Assembly: GCF_002925905.1 (NCBI RefSeq)
Contig: NZ_PRDB01000002.1
Coordinates: 186,001-250,000, forward strand
From: Klebsiella michiganensis
GTDB taxonomy: Bacteria > Pseudomonadota > Gammaproteobacteria > Enterobacterales > Enterobacteriaceae
Reading direction: 5' to 3'
DNA: 64,000 nt
Made by a program: the position numbers and the translations under genes. The notes beneath the pieces were generated by a model. The model was not told where the DNA came from and ran no database searches. It saw only the letters and a program-made list of their open reading frames with translations. This document shows, in pieces, positions 52,542-62,843 of this stretch; within the stretch, counting starts at the first letter, position 1; the number at the start of each line of letters is the position of its first letter.

Positions 52542-52561
52542 GGCAAGCGGTAACGCCTGCC
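52542..52561. terminator. Hairpin between oppA and oppB
   Basis: GGCAAGCG and CGCCTGCC flank GTAA (52542-52561), 7 of 8 pairs. It lies 13 nt past the oppA stop codon and could stabilise or attenuate the mRNA so that the binding protein is made in excess over the membrane subunits. Confidence 0.55.
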
Positions 52562-52574
52562 CCACGTATTGCCA

Positions 52575-54206
52575 TTAGTGCTTCACAATGTACATATTTC
52601 TTGTATACGTATTATCCAGCGGATCTTTGCCGGTATAGCCACCGACCCACGGTTTAACCAAACGGGCGTTGACATAATAGAAGACCGGTACGATGACGGA
52701 GTCTTTATCCAGCTGCTGCTCAGATTGCGCGTAAAGGTCCGCTCGTTTCGCGTCATCGCTGGTTTTCAGCGTTTCAGCGATAATCTTGTCGAAAGCCGGG
52801 CTCTTATAATGCGAGGTATTGTTTGAGCTGTCGCTCAGCATCGTATTAAGGAAGGAGGTCGGTTCGTTGTAGTCCGCACACCAGCCGGCGCGCGCAACAT
52901 CAAAGGTGCCCTGATGGCGATTATCGAGGAAGGTTTTCCATTCCTGATTTTCCAGCTTCACGTTTACGCCGAGGTTTTTCTTCCAGATAGACGCCACCGC
53001 GATAGCCAGTTTTTTGTGCAGATCGGACGTGTTATAGAGCAGATTGAAAGTCAGCGGCTTATCAGCGCTATAGCCAGCTTCGGTCAGCAATTTTTTCGCT
53101 TCTTCATTACGTTTTTCCTGCGACCACTTGAACCATTCAGGCTCAATCAGCTTCATGCCATCGGTGTACGGCGGCGTATAGCTGTAGGCTGGCAGGTCGC
53201 CCTGATTCTTCACTTTATTGACAATAATGTCGCGATCCAGCGCCATCTTCAGCGCAGTACGCACGCGAACGTCGGTAAATGGCGCTTTCTGGTTATTGAT
53301 TTCGTAATAATAAGTGCACAGATACGGATCGACGTGAACTTCTTTCGGGATCTCTTTTTTCAGTTTCTGGAACAGTTCGATCGGCATGTTGTTATAGGTC
53401 ATATCGATTTCGCCGCTGCGGTAGCGGTTGACGTCGGTGACTTCAGAAGAAATCGGCAGGAAGGTGACCTGATTAATCACGGTTTTGGCGTTATCCCAGT
53501 AGTTGGTATTACGCTCCAGAACAATGCGTTCGTTAACAACCCAATCTTTTAATTTATACGCACCATTGCTGACGATATTGGCCGGCTGGGTCCATTTGTC
53601 ACCAAATTTCTCAATAGCGGATTTAGGTACGGGTGAAACGGATGGGTGAACGAGCAGTTTGTAGAAATACGGCACCGGCTCGCTGAGGGTCACTTCAAAG
53701 GTATGATCGTCCAGCGCTTTTACGCCCAGATCGGTCGCGGGTTTTTTCCCGGCGATAATGTCATCAACGTTGGCTAAATGGCCATACTGCAGATAGCTTG
53801 CATAAGGAGACGCGGTTTTCGGATCCGCCAGACGCTGCCAGCTATAAACGAAATCTTGTGCCGTGACCGGCGTGCCGTCGGACCACTTTGCATCTTTACG
53901 CAGATGGAAGGTCCAGACTTTAAAATCTTTGTTGTCCCATTTTTCCGCAACGCCCGCGACCGGATGGCCGTCCAGGTCGCTCACCAGCAGCCCTTCAAAC
54001 AAATCGCGGTTAATATTGGACTCCGGCACGCCTTCAATTTTGTGCGGATCGAGAGACTGCACTTCGGAGCCATTGTTACGTACCAGCGTTTGTTTGTCCG
54101 CCAGCTGTACCCCTGCCGGTACATCTGCCGCAACGGCGGCGTTGATGGTCATTAACGCAGAGAGGACTCCTGCGGCAACCAGGCTTTTTTTCGTGATGAT
54201 GGTCAT
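52575..54206 (-). CDS. oppA: OppA, periplasmic oligopeptide-binding protein
   Basis: 543 aa as in E. coli. Signal peptide about 1-26 (ending AAVAA), mature start DVPAGVQLADKQTLVRNNG. Family 5 solute-binding fold with GAYKLKDWVVNERIVLERN. Delivers peptides of two to five residues to OppBCDF. First gene of the operon, with a long upstream region. Confidence 0.97.
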   Translation of the reverse strand: MTIITKKSLVAAGVLSALMTINAAVAADVPAGVQLADKQTLVRNNGSEVQSLDPHKIEGVPESNINRDLFEGLLVSDLDGHPVAGVAEKWDNKDFKVWTFHLRKDAKWSDGTPVTAQDFVYSWQRLADPKTASPYASYLQYGHLANVDDIIAGKKPATDLGVKALDDHTFEVTLSEPVPYFYKLLVHPSVSPVPKSAIEKFGDKWTQPANIVSNGAYKLKDWVVNERIVLERNTNYWDNAKTVINQVTFLPISSEVTDVNRYRSGEIDMTYNNMPIELFQKLKKEIPKEVHVDPYLCTYYYEINNQKAPFTDVRVRTALKMALDRDIIVNKVKNQGDLPAYSYTPPYTDGMKLIEPEWFKWSQEKRNEEAKKLLTEAGYSADKPLTFNLLYNTSDLHKKLAIAVASIWKKNLGVNVKLENQEWKTFLDNRHQGTFDVARAGWCADYNEPTSFLNTMLSDSSNNTSHYKSPAFDKIIAETLKTSDDAKRADLYAQSEQQLDKDSVIVPVFYYVNARLVKPWVGGYTGKDPLDNTYTRNMYIVKH

Positions 54207-54951
54207 GTGTTTGTTACTCCAATCATTATAATTACTGGCTATTTAACCAGCCTGTTTTCTCTTTTCTGGATTCTGAACAGTGCAGGAGTTTATGCTGCTG
54301 TCAGAGAGTACTGCTTGCTATCACCGACTTATTTATTACGACCGCTCAAACGGCAGTCTTGACGTCGATTCTTGCCCCCCTGTCCGGGGGCGATGTAGTC
54401 CCGATGGGCTATATAATAAAAATTCTCATTTGCGTACATATTCCGCTAAAGATCACGCCGGAAAGTACCAAAACGCTTTATTGTCCGCCAATGCAATTTG
54501 CAAATATGTTACCGGATTCTCTTTTGTGGCCTTCTGGCGGCGAAGATTTATCACCCCTCGCGCATGCCAGAAATAATTAATATTCTATTTATCAATCAAT
54601 TAGTATAAATGTCTCGCACTATGTGCCCTGCATCGCCGAATAGATGCTTTTTTGTACGAAAAATTAACAATCGCTTATTATTTAGCACATTCATCTGCTT
54701 CATGAGTGAAATTACTAATATCATTTCGATTATCAGACGGCAAGCACCAGAGAATGGTGTGAGGAAAATAACAGTGATTAATGTGGGTAAAAGGCCGCAC
54801 TCGTGGCAAATGAAATGGATAACTTATTGATAATAAATAACAATATCAAAACATTAGAAAATAGTATTGCAGGTCGATAAATCACTTTTTTTGATATGTT
54901 TTTCTGATAATGCGCAAACGCGGAACACGTTGTTCCGCGCGGCAACACAGG
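54207..54951. promoter_or_regulatory. oppA upstream region
   Basis: About 745 bp, AT-rich, without a supportable gene. The 3' part of this minus-strand region (next to 54207) must include the opp promoter and leader; in E. coli that leader is bound by the sRNA GcvB. At its far end CGCGGAACA (54919-54927) and TGTTCCGCG (54931-54939) form a 9-bp stem that probably ends ychE. Frames of about 70-100 codons at 54280-54830 look like chance. Confidence 0.5.
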
Positions 54952-55599
54952 TTAATTCACAAGGCCAGGAAAGAGCGCCTTTATTCCGGTAACGATGAAC
55001 TCGATGCCGAGAGCCATCAGCAACAGCCCCATAATACGGGTAATCACGTTAATGCCGGTTTGTCCAAGCAGGCGAACCAGCCAGGGGGCCATACGGAAAA
55101 TGCCCCAGCAGCACAGCGCGAAAAGCGCAATCGCAACTGAAAATCCCACAAAATGGGCGATGCTATGGTAACGCGTGCCCCAGACAATGGTTGAACTGAT
55201 GGCCCCGGGTCCCGCCATCAGGGGCAGCGCCAGCGGCACGACGCCGATACTTTCACGAATGGCCGTTTCTGATTTTTCTTGCTTGTTCTGTTTATCCTCG
55301 CCGAGCTTGCCGCTGATCATCGACATGGCGATGGTGACCACCAGAATCCCACCCGCAATACGGAAGGAGTCAATGGAAATACCGAAGATCTGGAGGATCG
55401 CATCGCCTAAAAACAGCGACGTGAGCAAGATGATGGCGACCGACAGGTTGGCTGTCAGATTGGTTTTATTACGCACCGCCGCCGTCTGGTAGCTGGTCAT
55501 ACTGATAAAAACCGGGATAATGCCAACCGGGTTTACCAGCGCAAATAGCCCAATGAAAAATTTAAAGTAGGCTGAAAAATCAAACAATGATTGAATCAC
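54952..55599 (-). CDS. ychE: YchE, MarC-family membrane protein
   Basis: 215 aa as in E. coli. Six hydrophobic helices, starting MIQSLFDFSAYFKFFIGLFALVNPVGIIPVF; conserved VPLALPLMAGPGAISST. UPF0056/MarC family; no transport activity is established. Divergent from adhE. Confidence 0.93.
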   Translation of the reverse strand: MIQSLFDFSAYFKFFIGLFALVNPVGIIPVFISMTSYQTAAVRNKTNLTANLSVAIILLTSLFLGDAILQIFGISIDSFRIAGGILVVTIAMSMISGKLGEDKQNKQEKSETAIRESIGVVPLALPLMAGPGAISSTIVWGTRYHSIAHFVGFSVAIALFALCCWGIFRMAPWLVRLLGQTGINVITRIMGLLLMALGIEFIVTGIKALFPGLVN

Positions 55600-56079
55600 A
55601 GGGTGCTCCGCAGCATCATTAAAAATGGCTGTTGACAGTTACCGGCATAAAATATCCGCGAGAAGATACGCTGTTTGAAAGCATAATTCATCCCTGTTGA
55701 CGCATAAGTGCATAATTTAAGCTCGGATGTTAGTTATTTGTTTCTGCAATGCTATTTAAGTCTTTAATTAGCATACCGTATCATTACACTTGATCAAACA
55801 GGTCAAAAAATGAACTGCTGAAAGGTATCAGCTTGGCTGATTATTGATTTAGATCACATAAATTGTACTCAGAAGTGAGTAACCTTGTTTACACCCAGAA
55901 GAGGAGGCAAAGCAGCGGTACCTGAAAGAAAAAACAAAAGCTTTTTTAGTCAATCGGTGAAGTCAGAAGCACAAAATTCTTTACGTTAACATTTAAATGC
56001 AAGCCGTTAACACACTGTCTATACTGTCGAATCGAGCTACTGATTCACTAAAAAAGTTTAACATTATCAGGAGAGCATT
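55600..56079. promoter_or_regulatory. adhE upstream regulatory region
   Basis: 480 bp between ychE and adhE. AGGAG lies 10 nt before the adhE ATG. TTGAT-TTAG-ATCAC (55844-55857) matches the FNR consensus TTGATN4ATCAA at 9 of 10 positions, in keeping with anaerobic control. In E. coli this gene has a long leader cut by RNase III, and Cra and Fis sites, which I could not place. Confidence 0.55.
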
Positions 56080-58755
56080 ATGGCTGTTACTAATGTCGCT
56101 GAACTTAACGCACTCGTCGAGCGCGTAAAAAAAGCCCAGCGTGAATATGCCAGTTTCACTCAAGAACAAGTAGACAAAATCTTCCGCGCCGCCGCTCTGG
56201 CCGCTGCAGATGCTCGAATCCCTCTCGCCAAGATGGCCGTTGCCGAATCCGGCATGGGCATCGTCGAAGATAAAGTGATCAAAAACCACTTTGCTTCCGA
56301 ATACATTTATAACGCCTATAAAGATGAAAAGACCTGCGGTGTCCTGTCTGAAGATGACACCTTCGGTACCATCACCATCGCTGAGCCGATTGGTATTATC
56401 TGCGGTATCGTCCCGACCACTAACCCAACTTCAACCGCTATCTTTAAATCTCTGATTAGCCTGAAGACCCGTAACGCCATCATCTTCTCTCCGCATCCGC
56501 GTGCTAAAGATGCGACCAACAAAGCGGCTGATATCGTACTGCAGGCAGCTATCGCAGCCGGCGCGCCGAAAGATCTGATTGGTTGGATTGACCAGCCTTC
56601 CGTTGAACTGTCAAATGCGCTGATGCACCATCCGGATATCAACCTGATCCTTGCGACCGGCGGTCCGGGCATGGTTAAAGCGGCGTACAGCTCCGGTAAA
56701 CCTGCCATCGGCGTAGGCGCAGGTAACACGCCTGTTGTTATCGATGAAACGGCTGATATCAAGCGTGCCGTTGCTTCCGTCCTGATGTCTAAAACCTTCG
56801 ATAACGGCGTTATCTGTGCTTCTGAGCAATCCGTTGTGGTTGTGGATTCCGTATACGATGCCGTTCGCGAACGTTTCTCCAGCCACGGCGGCTATCTGCT
56901 GCAGGGCCAGGAGCTGAAGGCTGTTCAGAATATCATCCTGAAAAACGGCGCCCTGAACGCCGCGATCGTAGGTCAACCGGCGTATAAAATCGCTGAACTG
57001 GCTGGCTTCACCGTCCCTGTTTCCACCAAAATTCTGATTGGTGAAGTCACCGACGTTGATGAAAGCGAACCGTTTGCCCACGAAAAACTGTCTCCGACGC
57101 TGGCAATGTACCGTGCGAAGAACTTCGAAGACGCGGTTGATAAAGCTGAAAAACTGGTGGCAATGGGCGGTATCGGTCATACCTCTTGCCTGTATACCGA
57201 CCAGGACAACCAGCCAGAACGCGTTGCTTACTTCGGTCAGCTGATGAAAACCGCACGTATCCTGATCAACACCCCTGCTTCTCAGGGTGGTATCGGTGAC
57301 CTGTATAACTTCAAACTCGCACCTTCCCTGACTCTGGGTTGTGGTTCATGGGGTGGTAACTCCATCTCTGAAAACGTTGGTCCTAAGCACCTGATCAACA
57401 AGAAAACCGTTGCTAAGCGAGCTGAAAACATGTTGTGGCACAAACTTCCGAAATCTATCTACTTCCGTCGTGGCTCACTGCCAATCGCGCTGGATGAAGT
57501 GATTACTGATGGTCACAAACGCGCGCTGATCGTGACCGACCGCTTCCTGTTCAACAACGGCTATGCTGACCAGATCACCTCTGTGCTGAAAGCGGCTGGC
57601 GTTGAAACTGAAGTTTTCTTTGAAGTAGAAGCTGACCCGACGCTGACCATCGTCCGTAAAGGCGCTGAGCTGGCGAACTCCTTCAAACCAGACGTGATTA
57701 TCGCGCTGGGCGGCGGTTCCCCGATGGATGCGGCGAAAATCATGTGGGTTATGTACGAGCACCCGGAAACCCACTTCGAAGAACTGGCGCTGCGCTTTAT
57801 GGATATCCGTAAACGTATCTACAAGTTCCCGAAAATGGGCGTGAAAGCCAAGATGGTCGCCATCACCACGACTTCCGGTACCGGTTCTGAAGTTACGCCG
57901 TTCGCCGTTGTTACCGATGACGCAACCGGTCAGAAATACCCGCTGGCAGACTATGCCCTGACTCCGGATATGGCGATTGTTGATGCCAACCTGGTCATGG
58001 AAATGCCGAAGTCACTGTGTGCTTTCGGTGGTCTGGATGCGGTGACTCATGCCCTGGAAGCTTACGTTTCCGTACTGGCTTCCGAGTTCTCTGACGGCCA
58101 GGCGCTGCAGGCTCTGAAACTGCTGAAAGAAAACCTGCCAGCGTCCTACCACGAAGGTTCTAAGAACCCGGTAGCGCGTGAGCGTGTGCACAGTGCTGCG
58201 ACCATCGCCGGTATCGCGTTTGCGAACGCCTTCCTCGGGGTATGTCACTCAATGGCGCACAAGCTGGGTTCTCAGTTCCACATTCCTCACGGTCTGGCGA
58301 ACGCCCTGCTGATCAGCAACGTTATTCGCTATAACGCGAACGACAACCCGACTAAACAGACAGCATTCAGCCAGTACGACCGCCCGCAGGCACGTCGTCG
58401 CTACGCTGAAATCGCGGACCATCTGGGTCTGACTGCACCGGGTGACCGCACCGCAGCGAAAATCGAAAAACTGCTTGGCTGGTTGGACGAAATCAAAGCT
58501 GAGCTGGGTATTCCTAAGTCTATCCGCGAAGCTGGCGTGCAGGAAGCCGACTTCCTGGCCCACGTTGACAAGCTGTCTGAAGACGCATTTGACGACCAGT
58601 GCACCGGCGCTAACCCGCGCTACCCGCTGATCGCCGAGCTGAAGCAGATTCTGCTGGATACCTTCTACGGACGTAATTACGTTGAAGGCGGCGTGGAAGA
58701 GAAAAAAGAAGCCGCGCCGGCTAAAGCTGAGAAGAAAGCGAAAAAATCCGCTTAA
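56080..58755 (+). CDS. adhE: AdhE, bifunctional acetaldehyde-CoA/alcohol dehydrogenase
   Basis: 891 aa as in E. coli. Reduces acetyl-CoA to acetaldehyde and then ethanol, regenerating NAD+ in fermentation; forms spirosome filaments. N-terminal aldehyde dehydrogenase domain (about 1-440) with catalytic Cys in NGVICASEQ (near 246); C-terminal iron-dependent alcohol dehydrogenase domain (about 450-870) with GGGSPMDAAK and iron ligands around HSMAHKLGSQFHIPHGLANA. Lys/Ala-rich tail EKKEAAPAKAEKKAKKSA. Confidence 0.98.
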   Translation: MAVTNVAELNALVERVKKAQREYASFTQEQVDKIFRAAALAAADARIPLAKMAVAESGMGIVEDKVIKNHFASEYIYNAYKDEKTCGVLSEDDTFGTITIAEPIGIICGIVPTTNPTSTAIFKSLISLKTRNAIIFSPHPRAKDATNKAADIVLQAAIAAGAPKDLIGWIDQPSVELSNALMHHPDINLILATGGPGMVKAAYSSGKPAIGVGAGNTPVVIDETADIKRAVASVLMSKTFDNGVICASEQSVVVVDSVYDAVRERFSSHGGYLLQGQELKAVQNIILKNGALNAAIVGQPAYKIAELAGFTVPVSTKILIGEVTDVDESEPFAHEKLSPTLAMYRAKNFEDAVDKAEKLVAMGGIGHTSCLYTDQDNQPERVAYFGQLMKTARILINTPASQGGIGDLYNFKLAPSLTLGCGSWGGNSISENVGPKHLINKKTVAKRAENMLWHKLPKSIYFRRGSLPIALDEVITDGHKRALIVTDRFLFNNGYADQITSVLKAAGVETEVFFEVEADPTLTIVRKGAELANSFKPDVIIALGGGSPMDAAKIMWVMYEHPETHFEELALRFMDIRKRIYKFPKMGVKAKMVAITTTSGTGSEVTPFAVVTDDATGQKYPLADYALTPDMAIVDANLVMEMPKSLCAFGGLDAVTHALEAYVSVLASEFSDGQALQALKLLKENLPASYHEGSKNPVARERVHSAATIAGIAFANAFLGVCHSMAHKLGSQFHIPHGLANALLISNVIRYNANDNPTKQTAFSQYDRPQARRRYAEIADHLGLTAPGDRTAAKIEKLLGWLDEIKAELGIPKSIREAGVQEADFLAHVDKLSEDAFDDQCTGANPRYPLIAELKQILLDTFYGRNYVEGGVEEKKEAAPAKAEKKAKKSA

Positions 58756-58783
58756 TTCCACAGCCGTAAAGTCAGTAACGCTG

Positions 58784-58810
58784 AGCCCCATCTTTTGATG
58801 GGGCTTTTTT
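58784..58810 (+). terminator. adhE terminator
   Basis: AGCCCCATC (58784-58792) and GATGGGGCT (58797-58805) with a TTTT loop and T6 tract. Confidence 0.92.
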
Positions 58811-58887
58811 GTCTCTGTCGTTCAGCAGCCGGCAAAACGCCTCAGACAGCCGAAACGTATAATCATGTGCCAAAGGCTTAGTAAATG

Positions 58888-58911
58888 AAAAAAGGCGCTG
58901 TAAAAGCGCCT
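58888..58911 (-). terminator. tdk terminator
   Basis: AGGCGCT (58893-58899) and AGCGCCT (58905-58911); the A-run 58888-58893 gives a U-tract on the minus strand. It ends tdk. Confidence 0.85.
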
Positions 58912-58933
58912 GAGACGATTTAAAGGGTGGGTA

Positions 58934-59551
58934 TTAGCAGCTGCGCTGTTTGTTCTGCACCGCGGTCAGAGAGCCTTCGCTCAGCGCCTCTTTATAATGT
59001 TTACGGCATACGGATACATAGCGCTCATTGCCGCCAATCACCACCTGTTCCCCCTCATTGTACGGCCTACCTTCCTGATCGAGGCGCAAAACCATACTCG
59101 CCTTACGGCCGCAGAAACAGATAGTTTTTAATTCAACCAGCTTATCGGACCACGCGAGCAAATATTGACTGCCCGTAAAAAGTTCGCCGCGAAAATCTGT
59201 CCGCAATCCATAGCACAATACGGGAATATCGAGCTGGTCCACCACCTCGGACAGCTCGCGCACCTGCTCCCGGGTTAAGAACTGGCTCTCATCAACTAAT
59301 ACGCAGTGGATGGGTTGACGCTTATGTTCGTCTGCAATGTCGGTAAATAACGCAGTTTGGGTATTATACAACCGCGCCGGCGATGAGAGACCGATCCTCG
59401 AACTCACTTTCCCTGAACCAAAGCGGTCATCAATCTCTGCCGTATAAACCACCGTGCGCATCCCTCGCTCCTGGTAATTGTATGATGACTGCAACAGAGC
59501 GGTGGACTTGCCTGCGTTCATTGCTGAATAGTAGAAATAAAGTTGTGCCAT
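58934..59551 (-). CDS. tdk: Thymidine kinase
   Basis: 205 aa as in E. coli from [17 protein letters not shown] at 59551. Phosphorylates thymidine for salvage. Walker [10 protein letters not shown] (about 9-17), Walker [10 protein letters not shown] (about 85), zinc-binding CFCGRKAS and VCRKHY. Confidence 0.97.
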   Translation of the reverse strand: MAQLYFYYSAMNAGKSTALLQSSYNYQERGMRTVVYTAEIDDRFGSGKVSSRIGLSSPARLYNTQTALFTDIADEHKRQPIHCVLVDESQFLTREQVRELSEVVDQLDIPVLCYGLRTDFRGELFTGSQYLLAWSDKLVELKTICFCGRKASMVLRLDQEGRPYNEGEQVVIGGNERYVSVCRKHYKEALSEGSLTAVQNKQRSC

Positions 59552-60107
59552 CGGCCGCGTAACCCCAATCAATGTGTTTTTTAGCAGTAAAATTGTATCA
59601 TATATTCACACGCTATCAGCCCTCGCCGTGCGGGTATTGCCGGGAACGTTCACTCGGCGGAGACCTGAAAGATTAAGCCTGTTAATTGAATGGTAATGCC
59701 TGCTATTCGTACGACCCAGGCGGCCACGCAGACGTCACTATTGCCCTTTTGTGCTTATCAGCCATTTTCGGATAGCTATAACCGCGCTGGACAAGTGTTT
59801 TATATTAAACATCATCGTCGCTGCTGCGCTAATACCCACAATGATATTTATCCATGCAAAGTATAATTTTTCCCACTGCGCATCGGAAAAAGCATACTAT
59901 CTCAGGGTTTTAGCTTATCCTCTCCATCATCCTATAAGCGAAAAAGATGTGAACCCGCACATAAAATTTAAGTTAAATGAATTAATTCCCGAGACAAATA
60001 ACAAGTTATTTTGACTTCCTTACATTCTCCCCTATTGCACATCTGAATTTATCGCTCTATTATTAGTCCAACAAACCACCCCACAATATAAGTTTGAGAT
60101 TACTACA
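59552..60107. promoter_or_regulatory. Divergent tdk/hns region
   Basis: About 555 bp, AT-rich near hns. Expected to hold the hns promoter with the autoregulatory H-NS and Fis sites known in E. coli. A plus-strand frame of 87 codons (59751-60014) has no family resemblance and no good ribosome site, so I do not call it a gene. Confidence 0.5.
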
Positions 60108-60515
60108 ATGAGCGAAGCACTTAAAATTTTGAACAACATCCGTACTCTTCGTGCGCAGGCAAGAGAATGCACCCTTGAAACGCTCGAAGAAATGCTGGAA
60201 AAATTAGAAGTTGTCGTTAACGAACGTCGTGAAGAAGAAAGCGCTGCGGCTGCGGAAATTGAAGAACGCACTCGTAAACTGCAGCAATACCGTGAAATGC
60301 TGATCGCTGACGGTATTGATCCTAATGAACTGCTGAGCACCATGGCGGCAGTTAAAGCGGGAACTAAAACCAAGCGCGCTGCACGTCCGGCTAAATACAG
60401 CTACGTTGACGAAAATGGCGAAACTAAAACCTGGACTGGTCAGGGTCGTACTCCGGCAGTGATCAAGAAAGCGATGGATGAGCAAGGTAAATCCCTGGAC
60501 GATTTCCTGCTGTAA
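60108..60515 (+). CDS. hns: H-NS nucleoid protein
   Basis: 135 aa. Silences AT-rich and horizontally acquired DNA and is likely to act on the fimbrial block in this window. N-terminal coiled-coil oligomerisation region (about 1-83), flexible linker, C-terminal DNA-binding domain with [16 protein letters not shown] (QGR AT-hook-like loop near 111). The C-terminus ends LDDFLL, two residues shorter than E. coli LDDFLIKQ. Confidence 0.98.
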   Translation: MSEALKILNNIRTLRAQARECTLETLEEMLEKLEVVVNERREEESAAAAEIEERTRKLQQYREMLIADGIDPNELLSTMAAVKAGTKTKRAARPAKYSYVDENGETKTWTGQGRTPAVIKKAMDEQGKSLDDFLL

Positions 60516-60534
60516 TAAGCCATCCTGTTCGTTT

Positions 60535-60564
60535 AAAAATCCCGCTGCGGCGGGATTTTTTTTA
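60535..60564 (+). terminator. hns terminator
   Basis: ATCCCGC (60539-60545) and GCGGGAT (60550-60556) with eight T following. Confidence 0.92.
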
Positions 60565-60595
60565 TCCGTTATTCGGGACCGGTTCCGGGCGGGCA

Positions 60596-60630
60596 TAAAA
60601 AAACCGGGAAACGAATCTCGCTCCCGGTTT
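60596..60630 (-). terminator. galU terminator
   Basis: AAACCGGGA (60601-60609) and TCCCGGTTT (60622-60630), with U-tract on the minus strand; 19 bp after the galU stop. Confidence 0.85.
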
Positions 60631-60649
60631 CGCATTCTGCCGCGAACGA

Positions 60650-61552
60650 TTACTTCGCTACGGCTTTATCCAGCCAGGCTTTAAATTCAGCGCCCAGGGA
60701 CTTGTGGCGTACGCCATATTCAACAAAAGCCTGCATATAACCCAGCTTATTACCGCAGTCGTGGCTCTTGCCTTTCATATGATAGGCTTCTACCGTTTCT
60801 TTTTCGATCAGCATATCGATGGCGTCGGTCAGCTGAATCTCATCGCCGGCTCCCGGAGGGGTTTTCGCCAGCAGTGGCCAAATATCCGCGCTCAGCACGT
60901 AACGACCGACAACCGCCAGATTAGAAGGCGCTACGTCCGCTTTCGGTTTCTCGACGACACCAACCATCGGTACGCTCTCACCCGGCTGCAGGGCCAGGCC
61001 CTTGCAATCGACAACGCCGTATGCGGTAACGTCAGCAACCGGTTCAACCATGATCTGGCTTGCGCCGGTCTCATCGAAACGAGCGATCATTTCGGCCAGG
61101 TTGTCGCGAGACAGATCGGATTCATATTCATCAAGGATAACGTCCGGTAAAATAACCGCGACCGGCTCATCACCCACTACCGGGTGCGCGCAAAGCACAG
61201 CGTGGCCCAGACCTTTAGCCAGCCCCTGACGGACTTGCATAATAGTCACGTGCGGCGGACAAATAGATTGGACTTCTTCCAGCAGCTGGCGTTTTACGCG
61301 TTTTTCCAGCATCGCTTCCAGTTCAAAACTGGTATCGAAATGGTTTTCAATCGAGTTTTTCGAAGAGTGCGTAACCAGAACAATTTCGGTAATCCCGGCG
61401 GCAATACATTCGTTAACAACATATTGAATTAATGGCTTATCTACCAGCGGCAGCATTTCTTTCGGAATAGCCTTAGTAGCGGGCAACATCCTGGTGCCTA
61501 ATCCCGCAACCGGGATGACAGCTTTTCTTACTTTTGAATTAAGCGCAGCCAT
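60650..61552 (-). CDS. galU: UTP-glucose-1-phosphate uridylyltransferase
   Basis: Makes UDP-glucose for LPS core, capsule, trehalose and galactose metabolism. 300 aa (E. coli 302). Nucleotidyltransferase motif [20 protein letters not shown] (about 17-36), then [12 protein letters not shown] and [14 protein letters not shown] segment ([14 protein letters not shown]). Convergent with hns. Confidence 0.97.
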   Translation of the reverse strand: MAALNSKVRKAVIPVAGLGTRMLPATKAIPKEMLPLVDKPLIQYVVNECIAAGITEIVLVTHSSKNSIENHFDTSFELEAMLEKRVKRQLLEEVQSICPPHVTIMQVRQGLAKGLGHAVLCAHPVVGDEPVAVILPDVILDEYESDLSRDNLAEMIARFDETGASQIMVEPVADVTAYGVVDCKGLALQPGESVPMVGVVEKPKADVAPSNLAVVGRYVLSADIWPLLAKTPPGAGDEIQLTDAIDMLIEKETVEAYHMKGKSHDCGNKLGYMQAFVEYGVRHKSLGAEFKAWLDKAVAK

Positions 61553-61749
61553 TGAAATCTCCTGGACTGTTCGTTTTTTAAACTTCTCGTTAATAATATG
61601 GTATCGAGTATATCAGCCTGCTCAGTCAAAGCTGTTCCGAAAAGGATTAGATATCTTCGAATTAGGAATTTTACGCATTAAACCCGGCGATAGTACCACC
61701 ACAAAAGATCGCGTGGTAATCCCACGAGCCTAAAAATAAGCACAATTGT

Positions 61750-62763
61750 TCACTCCGTGGTCAACATCAGGCGTAAACGTCCGCCAGCCCCCCAAATTTG
61801 GCACTGCCATGATGCGCAGCGTTGACTAATTTGGTTGAGGTATGCATTACCTAAAGTGCCTAACGGAACGCCATTACTAATCTGAATTTGATGTTCTCCC
61901 GTATTCAAGGTGCCATTCAAACCCGCGGAGACTAAAATTAAATTCTTCAAGCCGCTGTGGTAATACCCTACCAATAATGGGAATTGCCCGGGTAAGTTTG
62001 CCTGCCGCAGCAATTGGTTAACCTGTTTTAGCAGACTGCCCATCTCCGGCAAACGCTGCCCCTGATGAGCGAGCTGCTCCTGCAGTAACCCATTAAACAG
62101 CGCGCGCAGCAATAGGGCCGCCAGAACGCCATTATCACCTGCTCGTGTGACATCCAGACAATAAAACGCCAGATCGTTTTCTGATAGCGGCGCAATATCG
62201 AGCACGAGCCCTGGCTTATCGACAGAGACAAGCTGGCGATAGTGAATACGGCAACGCGACATCTCCTGCTGCACCGGCGGCTGGAGCTCCTGAAGCAGCC
62301 TCGACGCCGCGCTAGGATCGCTTACCAGCGCATCCCAGTCCTCAAACAGGCGCTCTTCTTCTTCGACACGCGAATTAAACATATTGGGATAGAGGCAGGC
62401 ATACACGGTTTCTCGCAGGCGATCGAAATCTTTAACCGGTTTGAGCAGGATATCCTGAACGCCCAGGCGCAACGCTTTGGCGATGTCCGCCATGTTTTCC
62501 GTCGCTGAAATCATCAGAATCGGCAACTGCTCGCCCTGGTTACGTACATGTTCTACCAGCTGCAGTCCGTTCATTCGCGGCATGGAGATATCGCAAATCA
62601 TCAAATCGGGTTTTGACTCCGCCATTTTTTGCAGTGCATCTATACCATCTTCCGCCTGTACGATGGTCGCACCAAGTGAAGCTAACCAGGTGTGCATAAG
62701 AGAGCGGAAAACGGGTTCGTCTTCAACTATCAGAATCTGTTTTCCCGCCAATGGCTGCGTCAT
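61750..62763 (-). CDS. rssB: RssB, RpoS proteolysis adaptor
   Basis: 337 aa as in E. coli. Delivers RpoS to ClpXP during growth. N-terminal receiver domain (about 9-121) with phosphorylatable Asp in MICDISMPRMNG (near 58), and a C-terminal PP2C-like domain without phosphatase residues. Follows rssA by 80 nt. Counteracts RprA, which lies elsewhere in the window and raises RpoS. Confidence 0.96.
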   Translation of the reverse strand: MTQPLAGKQILIVEDEPVFRSLMHTWLASLGATIVQAEDGIDALQKMAESKPDLMICDISMPRMNGLQLVEHVRNQGEQLPILMISATENMADIAKALRLGVQDILLKPVKDFDRLRETVYACLYPNMFNSRVEEEERLFEDWDALVSDPSAASRLLQELQPPVQQEMSRCRIHYRQLVSVDKPGLVLDIAPLSENDLAFYCLDVTRAGDNGVLAALLLRALFNGLLQEQLAHQGQRLPEMGSLLKQVNQLLRQANLPGQFPLLVGYYHSGLKNLILVSAGLNGTLNTGEHQIQISNGVPLGTLGNAYLNQISQRCASWQCQIWGAGGRLRLMLTTE

Positions 62764-62843
62764 GATCTCTCCCCTGACTGACGATAATTTAATAGTGGCA
62801 TGATATTCACGCTACCGCCTGTCAGAATTTACTTAAGTATGCA

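Noticed and set aside
54280-54830. Three plus-strand frames of 73-98 codons upstream of oppA
   Set aside because: Overlapping each other, unusual composition, no ribosome sites; likely chance frames in the opp promoter region.
59751-60014. 87-codon plus-strand frame between tdk and hns
   Set aside because: Starts hydrophobic but has no good ribosome site or similarity and fills the hns promoter region.
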